This document shows, piece by piece, positions 9,280 to 16,903 of a DNA stretch of 39,018 bases. Position 1 is the first letter of the stretch. Every line of letters begins with the position of its first letter. This DNA comes from CAYQQJ01 sp964419935 (GTDB taxonomy: Bacteria > Pseudomonadota > Gammaproteobacteria > Pseudomonadales > Cellvibrionaceae): the NCBI GenBank assembly GCA_964419935.1, contig CAYQQJ010000031.1, positions 1-39,018 on the forward strand, given 5' to 3'. The notes under the pieces were generated by a model. The model was not told the DNA's origin. It worked only from the letters and a program-made list of their open reading frames with translations, and ran no database searches. Position numbers and translations under genes: made by a program.

Positions 9280-9535
9280 AATCGAAACATACATAGCCAA
9301 GGAAAATGACTCAAGCGTGGCAGTCGACGTTGTGCTGAAAGTGATTAATACCACGCATCTGATCTTGCCGGACCACCCCAACGCAGGCCGACTCGGACGC
9401 GTGAAAGGAACACGGGAGCTGGTAGTGGACGGCCTTACATTTGTCGTGATTTACCGGCAGATAGCTACCCTCAACCAACTGCAAATCCTGCGTGTATTAC
9501 ATGATGCGCAACAGTGGCCAACGGCGGACTCATAG
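9236..9535 (+). CDS. ParE/RelE-superfamily toxin
   Basis: A 99-aa protein with a GTG start, overlapping the antitoxin gene. The sequence has the ParE/RelE fold signature: an N-terminal beta strand (LKWTDLAGADLDKIETYI), two helices, then NAGRLGRVKGTRELVVDGLTF and the final strands VIYRQI and ILRVLHDAQQWP. ParE members poison DNA gyrase and RelE members cleave mRNA. The residues here fit ParE better, but the target cannot be settled by reading. It is paired with the RHH antitoxin at 9007-9279. Confidence 0.87.
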   Translation: MQLKWTDLAGADLDKIETYIAKENDSSVAVDVVLKVINTTHLILPDHPNAGRLGRVKGTRELVVDGLTFVVIYRQIATLNQLQILRVLHDAQQWPTADS

Positions 9536-9603
9536 ACAGTGGATCTTTAAGAACAAGCGCAGTCTCATTTTAGAGCGATAACGATCTGCCGTCAGAACAA
9601 AAA

Positions 9604-9628
9604 AGGGCGGTGCCGAAGCGCCGCCCTC
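9604..9628 (-). terminator. Rho-independent terminator of the 1062-aa lipoprotein gene
   Basis: Read on the minus strand, GGGCGG and CCGCCC form a GC-rich stem with a TTCG tetraloop, followed directly by a run of T. It lies ~23 bp past the lipoprotein stop, so this copy of the family is transcribed without a downstream barrel gene. Confidence 0.85.
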
Positions 9629-9650
9629 TTCTTTATTACCGACCAAAGCT

Positions 9651-12600
9651 TTACAGAAGCGACTCGAACATTTCTTCGTCACCATTCGCATAAACGATCA
9701 CCGGCAATGATCCATCACGTAACTCAACATAACCGATTTTTTCACCGTTCATCAGTGCATCACCGGTCAGAGTCAACTCCTGCCCTTCCCCTTCCAGGCC
9801 ACCGGTCAGGTGCAGCTCGTAACCCTGCGAATTAAAGAAGCGCGCATTGATATTGGTGGGTTCTTCCAGGTTGTCGGAACTCAAAACCAGCGTGTAATTG
9901 CCACCGTTCCACTTCACGTTGGTGGTCATAGTGGCGCCACGGTAGCTGGTACGGCTGATGGTGGCGGCAACCTGGGCTGATCGCAATTCCGGGACGTCCA
10001 CACGTGCGCTGAGTGTAAAGCTTAAATCCATAAATTTTTCGGCCATGTCCAAGTCCGGCATCTCAGCAGAGATAACGTAGCTCAGCGCATCTTCCTGTTC
10101 ACCACTCCAGGCATGGAACGAGTCTATTTCAACCCGATCAACAAGATTTTGATCGCCATTGAACTTGGTCAACAACTTCTGCTTGGCGAATACTTTCCAG
10201 GCCTCAGCCTCCTCTGCAGTCAGCTCTCGCTCGTGGCTTGTGTAACTCATTAAAACTTGCACACACTGCAGTTGGAGCTCTTGAACAGGGTTGATGTAGG
10301 CTCCGATTTTTGTCAGCACCGCCCGCGGATCAGCCACACAGGAATCCACATGCGCAAGGGTCGGAACAAAACTGGAACTGATATATTGGGCGTTCCTGCC
10401 AATCCGGATTGTCCCCACGTCGGCGCCTTCAACAGTCCATTTTGATGCCACGGAAGCAACAGCATCAACAACTGAAACGGCTGTGGTGTTCAAGTCCAGC
10501 CAAGCGCCACCGGTCGGACTATCGTAGTAGAAAAGACCTTCAACGCCACTTCCAGTCAAGCTAATCGGGATGGCACCTGCAGGTAGCGTTTCCGATAAGT
10601 CCAAGAGGTACTCAAGAAGTACGCCATTTTCTTCCACCAATATCTGCTGAATGTCGCCGCTTCCCAACAGGGTTGGTGCAGCTACAGGCAGCTCCTGCAA
10701 TTCACCGTCCGAGCCGTAATAGCTTAGTGTTAGGTCAACTGGAACCGCGGGGGTAACTGTTGCTGCAAGGTCCGCAGCGATAGTGGCCAACTCGGAACTC
10801 GTCAGATCACGGCTGTATCCCACTTCCCGCCCGTCGAGCGCGTAACCGCCATAGTGCAATTCGCTACTGGGTTGCTCTTCAGCAAACCAGGCGCTGAGAG
10901 TCGCGCTCAAATACCTTAGCCCTGCCAGCTCTGGAATATCATCAATCAGAATACTTTGCTCGGCAACGCCATCAATATGGATGGTGGTTTCGCTGTGTTC
11001 CAACCAGGCAAAGGTGTCGAAGCTGGCGGCATTACGCACGTTCAAGCTGGCGGACGTGGAGAAACTGCTGGCACCGTCAGCTGAGGTGAAAGCACCGCTC
11101 AAACTCATTTTTTTAACGGAGACCGGGTTGGCTTCCGCACCTTGAAACAATGCCGCGCTCTCACCCAGGCGAACCAACTGAAGATCCACTGAACCACTAA
11201 AGGAAGCGCCTTGGTTGCTGATAGCCACATCGCCGGTGAAAGATGCAGCTGTCATCAGGCTCGCCAAGGTTTCCGCGCTGGCATTGGCCAGATTCACAGC
11301 CTCGTTCAGCTCCAGTTTTACGCTCAGCTCGTTAATGGCGAGGCTATCGTTGCCCAAACCATCTTCTATGGCGCCGGTCAGGGTCATATGGTTGGCGCTA
11401 AGGGCACGTGCCAGCGCCAATTGCAGCGCATCACCGTCAGGTTTGGTCAAGGTCAGGCTGTCCACGGGGAAGCTGGTATCCAGGGTGAGATGGAACGGCA
11501 GAAAGGTTGTATTCCCCTCCCCTGTTACCTCACCAAAAAGGCTGATTTTCAGCCCATCGTCGTCGGCAAACGTGAGCTCAACAGCACCCACTGTGGCACC
11601 GCTACCATTGGTAATATCAAGGGTTTTGGACCCACCGTTTGCGATAAACCCCGCAACTTCCTTGGTATTGGTAATGACGTAGGTGTTTACGTGCTCCATT
11701 ATTTCGCCGAGGAACTGAAACTGATTCTGCACGTTAGCATCCAGAATCGCCTGGACAGTTTCGGCATCGATATTCAGCGCCTCGTTCATGCCGTCTGCAT
11801 CCAGCGCCTGAATAGAACTCACCCAGGTGCGAACCTGGGACACGAACTCCCGGTAAGCAGCAATTTTGGTCGCTTGATCGGCTCCATCGTCCACATCGAG
11901 GTCCGCATCGTAATCCGGCTTGAATCCATCTTCGCCCGCGGCTTCATATTGAGCGGTTTGATTTTCCAGCGCATCGCTCGCACTGGCGTCCAACTCCGGT
12001 GAGGATTCCATTACCTGTCTTACAGCACTGGCAAGATCCTGTGTATTGAAAGCGTCCTCGCCGGCTCCCAACACGCCGTCATCAGCCAGGGCGGCAGTGA
12101 AGCCGTCCAATTTGGCAGTCAAATTATCAGCGCCGCCCTCGAACAGAATTTCCGCTACTGCCGCGTTCATCACAGCATATTGTGCCTGCGCACCGGTTAA
12201 GCCTTGCAGCTGGGAAATATCCTTGGCTTCGGTTTTGGCCACATCAAAACCCAGAATCTGGCTAACTTCAGCAGACGCTCGCTTGGTGGCAGCCTTTAGG
12301 CTGGTATTCGGTTCTGCCTGCTGGATAGCTTTGGCACGTTTGGCGGCCATAGTCGACCAGGCAGTAACCGAAGCATTAACCGTGGTTACATCCGCCGGCT
12401 TTTCTACCAATGCAGTCAGCTTGAAGTCTTCGGGAAGCTCCACGTCACCCAAGCGTTTGACGCTTCCACACTGGGCCGCGTCGCAGACCATCCTGGTTTT
12501 GCCAGCAATCACAGAGACTTCGATTTCAATCAAGCCGCCGGCGTAGCTTTCGCTCAGCTCCAGCTCGTAAGCGCCGGAAGCATCTGTTTCTGTACTACCT

Positions 12601-12839
12601 ACAGACTCGCTGGAGCGTGTGCCCGCATCGTCTAATTCAAAGGCCGTTACCGTTGCGTACTTGAGCAACCCTTTGCTGGCAACGCCGGAGACGGACAACG
12701 CGGAACCGCCCGTGCCACCGCCTGGCGGGTTTGGAGCCGGGTCCCTGTCAACCGAGCCGGAGCCGCTACCGCCGCCACAGCCAACAACTAACAGTACCGC
12801 CAAAGACACAGAAGCGATGGGTAAATTGATTTTTTTCAT
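9651..12839 (-). CDS. Large outer-membrane lipoprotein, family member 2
   Basis: A 1062-aa protein; the ATG at 12839 is chosen because it opens a textbook lipoprotein signal (MKKINLPIASVSLAVLLVVG, then Cys21) with GGAA six bases upstream. After Cys come GGGSGSGS and a Pro/Gly linker, then a carboxypeptidase-regulatory-like beta sandwich (SGVASKGLLKYATVTAFELD), a Cys pair in MVCDAAQC, an Ala-rich helical region (AWSTMAAKRAKAI onward), and extended beta-rich repeats. It ends with GGNYTLVLSSDNL and NGDEEMFESLL. It is homologous to the 904-aa protein and to the truncated copy. About 200 residues in the last third (around SATLSAWFAEEQPSSELHYG to SFVPTLAHVDSC) have no obvious counterpart in the shorter copies. 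A terminator follows and no barrel gene is attached. Function unknown. Confidence 0.78.
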   Translation of the reverse strand: MKKINLPIASVSLAVLLVVGCGGGSGSGSVDRDPAPNPPGGGTGGSALSVSGVASKGLLKYATVTAFELDDAGTRSSESVGSTETDASGAYELELSESYAGGLIEIEVSVIAGKTRMVCDAAQCGSVKRLGDVELPEDFKLTALVEKPADVTTVNASVTAWSTMAAKRAKAIQQAEPNTSLKAATKRASAEVSQILGFDVAKTEAKDISQLQGLTGAQAQYAVMNAAVAEILFEGGADNLTAKLDGFTAALADDGVLGAGEDAFNTQDLASAVRQVMESSPELDASASDALENQTAQYEAAGEDGFKPDYDADLDVDDGADQATKIAAYREFVSQVRTWVSSIQALDADGMNEALNIDAETVQAILDANVQNQFQFLGEIMEHVNTYVITNTKEVAGFIANGGSKTLDITNGSGATVGAVELTFADDDGLKISLFGEVTGEGNTTFLPFHLTLDTSFPVDSLTLTKPDGDALQLALARALSANHMTLTGAIEDGLGNDSLAINELSVKLELNEAVNLANASAETLASLMTAASFTGDVAISNQGASFSGSVDLQLVRLGESAALFQGAEANPVSVKKMSLSGAFTSADGASSFSTSASLNVRNAASFDTFAWLEHSETTIHIDGVAEQSILIDDIPELAGLRYLSATLSAWFAEEQPSSELHYGGYALDGREVGYSRDLTSSELATIAADLAATVTPAVPVDLTLSYYGSDGELQELPVAAPTLLGSGDIQQILVEENGVLLEYLLDLSETLPAGAIPISLTGSGVEGLFYYDSPTGGAWLDLNTTAVSVVDAVASVASKWTVEGADVGTIRIGRNAQYISSSFVPTLAHVDSCVADPRAVLTKIGAYINPVQELQLQCVQVLMSYTSHERELTAEEAEAWKVFAKQKLLTKFNGDQNLVDRVEIDSFHAWSGEQEDALSYVISAEMPDLDMAEKFMDLSFTLSARVDVPELRSAQVAATISRTSYRGATMTTNVKWNGGNYTLVLSSDNLEEPTNINARFFNSQGYELHLTGGLEGEGQELTLTGDALMNGEKIGYVELRDGSLPVIVYANGDEEMFESLL

Positions 12840-13235
12840 AATTTTTTCCGAATAGAGCGGGAACCACGGGTTCCCATTTACCGCCCTCAAGCACGCGCAG
12901 TCAGCGCCTGCCCAAAACGGACGACATTACACCTGGATTGAAGGGGTAGCTGATAACAGTGAGGGTAGGAATGGCACCGCCCGCTGTCATCATTGCTTTG
13001 GCTACGCAGCAGGCCACCCCAAAATGCAATTATACGCGACAAAGTTTAGCACCTGTTTTCCATTTGGCACATAAACCAGCAGATGGCAGGTGGGGTTCCC
13101 CGAGCGGTGAGCGCCGTGATGACCGGTAGGGCTCCCTGTGCCCTTGGTTTCTTTGCGTGAACCTATCGAGTGATATAGACTCAACATATCAAGTGAAATA
13201 TCGCTGAACATATTCTCGAAAAAAGGGTGTGAAAT
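12840..13235. other. Divergent intergenic region
   Basis: About 400 bp between the minus-strand lipoprotein gene and the plus-strand Xre gene; it should hold both promoters. I see no gene here. A 115-codon minus-strand frame (13002-13349) runs into the Xre gene and has no family features. Confidence 0.5.
13164..13199 (+). promoter_or_regulatory. Candidate Xre-binding direct repeats
   Basis: TATCGAGTGATAT (13164) and TATCAAGTGAAAT (13187) are direct repeats 23 bp apart, about two helical turns. A weaker third TATC unit starts at 13199. They lie 36-72 bp before the antitoxin ATG and are a plausible autoregulatory operator. Confidence 0.4.
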
Positions 13236-13688
13236 ATGAACGACCTTGCGCTCAACGCGTACCACCCAAAGCGAGGCACAGCCAGAAGCTTTTGGGACGC
13301 CGTGGGTATTCCCTCCCGTGGGGTAAAGCTCCACGAAGCCCTGCACCACGGTATGCCCTACGCTGTGTTCAAAAGACTGGCTCAGGTGACCGGAATGGAG
13401 CAGAAGGAACTGGTTGTCTATACCAAACTATCGACGGCCTCCCTGGCCCGTCGTGCGAAATCAGGCCATTTTACCCCCGAAGAAAGTGACCGGCTCTACC
13501 GGTTTGCCGACGTATTCAATGCCGCTACTGAGCTATTCGATGGCGATATCATCCGAGGCCGACGGTGGCTGAGCACCCCTGCCCCAGGCCTCGGCGGCCG
13601 CCGGCCCATCGAGATGCTCGGCACCACCGCCGAACACCAGAGCGTGCTGGACCTTATCGGGCGGCTGGAACACGGAGTAGTTGTTTGA
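13236..13688 (+). CDS. Xre/MbcA/ParS-family antitoxin of a RES toxin system
   Basis: A 150-aa protein. Its N-terminal half (VKLHEALHHGMPYAVFKRLA...TKLSTASLARRAKSGHFTPEES) resembles the Xre-like helical DNA-binding region of this antitoxin class. Its C-terminal half has the toxin-binding DUF2384 signature: LYRFADVFNAATELFDGD, then RRWLSTPAPGLGGRRPIEML. The gene is followed, with overlapping stop and start, by a RES-domain toxin, the standard partner. GGGTG precedes the ATG. Complexes of this kind usually repress their own promoter. Confidence 0.92.
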   Translation: MNDLALNAYHPKRGTARSFWDAVGIPSRGVKLHEALHHGMPYAVFKRLAQVTGMEQKELVVYTKLSTASLARRAKSGHFTPEESDRLYRFADVFNAATELFDGDIIRGRRWLSTPAPGLGGRRPIEMLGTTAEHQSVLDLIGRLEHGVVV

Positions 13689-14149
13689 TATTCATTCCCG
13701 GTTATCGCCTTATTAAGCGAAAGTGGAAAGACACAGCTTTTGATGGCATCGGTGCCAAGCGTTACGGCGGCCGTTGGAACAGCAAAGGGAAGTCCTGCGT
13801 CTACGTCGCCGGCTCAGAACCTTTGGCTGTGCTGGAAGCCATGGTCCATCTGGAGGACTACTCCCTCCTGCAGCAGTATGTAATGTTTCAGATTCAAATG
13901 CCGAAGAACGCCATGCTTACACTCCCGGCCAATGAACTACCGGAGAACTGGCGCGAGCTGCCGGCACCGGCAGAGACGGCCGAGATCGGTGACAACTGGC
14001 TTGATGAAGGCATAAGCCTGGCACTAGCCGTGCCAAGTGCGATCTTGCCACGAGAGAACAATTTTTTGCTCAACCCATCGCATCCCGACTTTGAAGCCGC
14101 CGTAGCCACAGCACAATTGGTCGACTTTGAAGCCGACCCCCGGCTGTAG
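13685..14149 (+). CDS. RES-domain toxin (NAD+-depleting)
   Basis: The best start is a TTG at 13685 overlapping the antitoxin stop (TTGA), giving 154 aa that begin LIFIPGYRLIKRKW. An in-frame start at 13565 would add ~40 residues of antitoxin-overlapping sequence with no family similarity. RES hallmarks are visible: GAKRYGGRWNSKG (the conserved Arg and GGRWN), YVAGSEPLAVLEAMVHL, and a late NNFLLNPSHPDF with the conserved Asn/Pro/Ser region. Characterised members degrade NAD+ and arrest growth. It is neutralised by the adjacent Xre/MbcA-type antitoxin. Confidence 0.9.
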   Translation: MIFIPGYRLIKRKWKDTAFDGIGAKRYGGRWNSKGKSCVYVAGSEPLAVLEAMVHLEDYSLLQQYVMFQIQMPKNAMLTLPANELPENWRELPAPAETAEIGDNWLDEGISLALAVPSAILPRENNFLLNPSHPDFEAAVATAQLVDFEADPRL

Positions 14150-14169
14150 CGGTGAGCAGGTATGTGACC

Positions 14170-14376
14170 CGTGGGGCGAAAAAGCGTCAAGCGCCTTCCG
14201 CCGTTGTGCTTGTGATTGAGCCCAGGTGATTCTACCCCAACGCGGCGGATGGCGCCTTCGGCTTATTCGCCCTACGGAATAACGATCAAGGTGTGAGACG
14301 CAGCACCCGGAGGGCGAAAAAGCGGCAAGCGCCTTCCGCCGTTTCAGGCCGAGTGATTGGTAATTGGTAATTGGTA
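14170..14376. repeat. REP/BIME cluster and heptamer remnant
   Basis: Two inverted REP units (14170-14203 and ~14241-14277, the second ending in CGCCCTACGG) and a third unit at 14309-14342 (AGGGCGAAAAAGCGGCAAGC). Directly after lie three heptamers (GTGATTG, GTAATTG, GTAATTG) at 14353-14373, related to the larger array at 18784-18832. The cluster fills the gap between the convergent RES toxin and HipB-like genes. Confidence 0.75.
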
Positions 14377-14423
14377 AAGCGTCCGTCTTTTCCCGCTCAC
14401 TCATAACAATCTTTCACCCATCA

Positions 14424-14729
14424 CTACCCTCGTTCCTTCAGCAGCTGTTCCAAAAGTGACTGGTTGCGCGGCAGGAGCCCAACCTTTAGTCCAAAGGGTT
14501 TGAAGGCTCGGTTGACAACTGGAATAGTCTGGCTGCCCGCATCACGCTCTATATCCGATAATGTGCGCCGACTGATGCCTACAAGATTAGCGTATTGCTC
14601 TTGACTCATGCCCGCAACCTCTTTCCTGAGGCTGCGCAACAAGCTGCCTTCGGTACTATCGCCGCGTAGCACGTCTGATAGCAATTTAACCAGCAGCGCC
14701 TCTCGCTCTTCACCGCTTAATTTTTTCAT
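14424..14729 (-). CDS. HipB-like HTH antitoxin/repressor
   Basis: A 101-aa protein starting at the ATG at 14729, which overlaps the HipA stop by four bases (ATGA). The middle contains a Cro/C1-type helix-turn-helix (GMSQEQYANLVGISRRTLSD), and the C-terminus reads FKPFGLKVGLLPRN, common in HipB-like proteins. It lies downstream of hipA, the reverse of the E. coli hipBA order. It probably represses the operon and counteracts the kinase. Confidence 0.88.
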   Translation of the reverse strand: MKKLSGEEREALLVKLLSDVLRGDSTEGSLLRSLRKEVAGMSQEQYANLVGISRRTLSDIERDAGSQTIPVVNRAFKPFGLKVGLLPRNQSLLEQLLKERG

Positions 14730-16069
14730 AGCAAGTCCCAACGCTTGAGAGTTGCGTCAAGATGGTCGAACCCAAGGACAGGCTTGGCGAGAAACTCTCT
14801 GGGAGCGCCCAAGTTAATAAGACGGCTCTTCAAGCCTACAAGCTGGCGGCACAACACCCTCATTTCTCGAATCAGCTGCTCCGGTTCGACAAAATCCGAA
14901 AGCTGCTGCGCAATGCCATGCCAATCGAACTGGCCACCTTGTTCATAGGGAGCACCCCACTTCATAGTTCGGGTAACGCCTTCAGGATCAGCTTTCATCG
15001 GCGCAAAATCGTATATGGGTGACAGCCAAATATCTGTTGCGCTTTTCAGCAACGCGGTGTTTCGGCCATGGTTGTCGGAATTTCCGAACACCACATTAAG
15101 CAGATCACGCTTAACCCACTCAATAGCGAATGATGCACCGTCAAAGGCACGCCCCAGCTCCACAACACTGTGTTGCTGCTCAAGCCCTGAAATGAGCGCG
15201 CGCAATGTCTCGAAATGATTGAGATGAGCTCCAGGGCCCTTGTTCAATATTGAATAAACAGATTCCAGCCCGTAATGCGTAAGTTGTCCATCGATGAACT
15301 TGACATCGAACCGAGGCAGCCACAAGGTTGGGTATCGCTCCCCTTCTATCAGACGCATCTTGCCAACATCCACGGTGTCCATGCCCAACGCGGCCAATTC
15401 CAGATAGTAGCAGTACTCCGTGCGTAACAGATCACAATCGTCCTGGGTGCGGCTACCGCGGGGAAACTTCACCAAATAGTGCGTATCCGTTGTAGTGAGG
15501 TCATTCTGGAATGTGTCCACCCACACCTGATCGTCCCTTGAACAGCGTATGAGCAATTTCGGTGCCTCGCCGCCAGCACCTGTGGCACCACCGCTGGCAG
15601 CACCCATCTCTTGAGCGTATTCCAGAAAATCCGTGTGCCGCTCCACTACGTCGCTTACCGTGAAACGCAGTTGATCAAGAACACTGTCCTGTGGCAGTTC
15701 GGGTAGGGATTCTTTAATACGAAGATTGCCCACCGGGGCGATTGTGCCGAACCGCAATAGTGCATAATCCTGTTGTGATTCGGAAAGATGGCCCAGATCC
15801 AGCTTCGAGACCCAATACCGCCGACTCGCACCAGCAGGCATTATGTCGTCCAGGAATCCGAACCAGCGGGGCGAACGATAGACTCTCATTAAGTCCACAG
15901 GCAGCACCAAGCTGCAGGCATGAGCGTTGTCATGAAACTGCCATCCAAGAGCATAAGCCTGCTCATACTCAAGCTGCAGTGCGCCACCGCGCCCCGCGTC
16001 AGGGCTTGGAAACGCTATGGTGGCAGCGTCGTCCCACCGACCATTATGGAAAATCTGGACAGTAAGCAC
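14726..16069 (-). CDS. hipA: HipA-family serine/threonine kinase toxin
   Basis: The GTG at 16069 (447 aa) is preferred: GGGGTGG lies five bases upstream and the protein then begins VLTVQIFHNGRW, where HipA proteins begin. The frame itself extends to 16186, adding a hydrophobic segment atypical for the family. HipA features are an N-terminal subdomain (~1-120), GEAPKLLIR with the lysine expected at the ATP site (~169), the catalytic-type motif GNSDNHGRN (~329-337), and YDFAP (~353) in the position of the metal-binding Asp. E. coli HipA phosphorylates glutamyl-tRNA synthetase; the target here is unknown. The HipB-like gene overlaps its 3' end. Confidence 0.88.
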   Translation of the reverse strand: MLTVQIFHNGRWDDAATIAFPSPDAGRGGALQLEYEQAYALGWQFHDNAHACSLVLPVDLMRVYRSPRWFGFLDDIMPAGASRRYWVSKLDLGHLSESQQDYALLRFGTIAPVGNLRIKESLPELPQDSVLDQLRFTVSDVVERHTDFLEYAQEMGAASGGATGAGGEAPKLLIRCSRDDQVWVDTFQNDLTTTDTHYLVKFPRGSRTQDDCDLLRTEYCYYLELAALGMDTVDVGKMRLIEGERYPTLWLPRFDVKFIDGQLTHYGLESVYSILNKGPGAHLNHFETLRALISGLEQQHSVVELGRAFDGASFAIEWVKRDLLNVVFGNSDNHGRNTALLKSATDIWLSPIYDFAPMKADPEGVTRTMKWGAPYEQGGQFDWHGIAQQLSDFVEPEQLIREMRVLCRQLVGLKSRLINLGAPREFLAKPVLGFDHLDATLKRWDLL

Positions 16070-16095
16070 CCTAGCCACCCCAATGAGAAAAATTA

Positions 16096-16131
16096 TGCTC
16101 ATTAAAGTAGCACAACATATAGAAATGAGCA
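16096..16131 (-). promoter_or_regulatory. Candidate HipB operator
   Basis: TGCTCATT (16096-16103) and AATGAGCA (16124-16131) are perfect 8-bp inverted arms 20 bases apart, just upstream of the proposed hipA GTG. On the minus strand, TTGCTC in one arm could serve as a -35 with a weak TACTTT -10 after 17 bases. Confidence 0.4.
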
Positions 16132-16186
16132 ATATACCACTCATGCTGCCGCGGAATGGGACCAGCTTGAGCAATGTATAGCTCAC

Positions 16187-16252
16187 GAGGGCGAAAAAGC
16201 GTCAAGCGCCTTCCGCCACTTTTGAATGGGTAGTGGATAAACCTTTGGGTGT
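16187..16252. repeat. REP unit with shared tail
   Basis: A short REP copy (16187-16217) is followed by a tail, CCGCCACTTTTGAATGGGTA then GGATAAACCTTTGGGTG. The tail also occurs, slightly diverged, at 17831-17880 and 18923-18958. All three copies lie close to TA genes or TA remnants. Confidence 0.6.
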
Positions 16253-16283
16253 CACATCATCGTCCCACTACATCGTCACGGCC

Positions 16284-16312
16284 TTTACAAGACCTGTAAT
16301 TAGGTCTACTAT
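16284..16312 (+). promoter_or_regulatory. Sigma-70 promoter with embedded operator for stbDE
   Basis: TTTACA (16284-16289), a 17-base spacer and TACTAT (16307-16312). The spacer is filled by the perfect inverted repeat AGACCTGTAATTAGGTCT (16290-16307). A repressor bound there would block RNA polymerase, fitting autoregulation by the antitoxin encoded 34 bp downstream. Confidence 0.65.
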
Positions 16313-16345
16313 CTGGTCTTTAACGGCACCCAAGTTGGTAAACCT

Positions 16346-16594
16346 ATGACACATCAAATACTTACAGAGCTTGCCGCGAGCATTTCAGAGCTTAAAGCAA
16401 ACCCCATGAAGGTTGTTTCCAGCGGCGAGGGCATGCCTATTGCTGTTCTTAACAGAAACGAACCTGCGTTCTACTGTGTTCCTGCCAAAGCCTATGAGGC
16501 CATGATGGATCTCATTGAAGACAAGGAGCTTCTTGAACTCGCCAAGAGCCGCATCAAGGAAGATAGCGTCAAGGTGAGCATGGATGACTTATGA
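16346..16594 (+). CDS. stbD: StbD/Phd-YefM-type antitoxin
   Basis: An 82-aa protein opening MTHQILTELAASISELKANP, then VVSSGEGMPIAVLNRNEPAFYCVPAKAYE: the Phd/YefM fold in its StbD variant. The N-terminal domain binds DNA. The acidic C-terminal tail (ALAKSRIKED-like, ending in SMDDL) would wrap the toxin. It overlaps the downstream toxin gene by 11 bases. A strong promoter/operator lies just upstream. Confidence 0.9.
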   Translation: MTHQILTELAASISELKANPMKVVSSGEGMPIAVLNRNEPAFYCVPAKAYEAMMDLIEDKELLELAKSRIKEDSVKVSMDDL

Positions 16595-16874
16595 GCTAGC
16601 GTTCAAGAAAAGCGCGCTAAAGGAATGGAAGAAATTGGGTCCGTCGGTTCGGAACATCTTCAAGAAGAAGTTAGCAGAACGGTTGATAAACCCTCATATC
16701 CCTTCCGCTGCGATTAGCGGCGGCTCACACTTATATAAAATCAAACTACGACAGCTCGGTTACCGACTGGTTTATTCCGTCTCTGACTCCACAGTTACCG
16801 TTACCGTCTTGGCTGTTGGAAAGAGAAACCGGAATGAAATATATGATGTAGCACTTTCACGCAACGAGCCATAA
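16584..16874 (+). CDS. stbE: StbE/RelE-type toxin
   Basis: A 96-aa RelE-superfamily protein: MTYELAFKKSALKEWKKLG, then KKKLAERLINPHIPSAAISG, LYKIKLRQLGYRLVYSV, and VTVLAVGKRNRNEIY. The last stretch has the Arg/Lys/Tyr residues expected of RelE ribonucleases, which cleave mRNA in the ribosomal A site. The ATG overlaps the end of the StbD-type antitoxin gene, so the pair is translationally coupled. Confidence 0.9.
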   Translation: MTYELAFKKSALKEWKKLGPSVRNIFKKKLAERLINPHIPSAAISGGSHLYKIKLRQLGYRLVYSVSDSTVTVTVLAVGKRNRNEIYDVALSRNEP

Positions 16875-16903
16875 CGAGGCTGTAACGACGTACTGGTGGA
16901 GGT

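Noticed and set aside
13002..13349. 115-codon minus-strand frame
   Set aside because: It runs into the Xre gene on the other strand and has no recognisable features.
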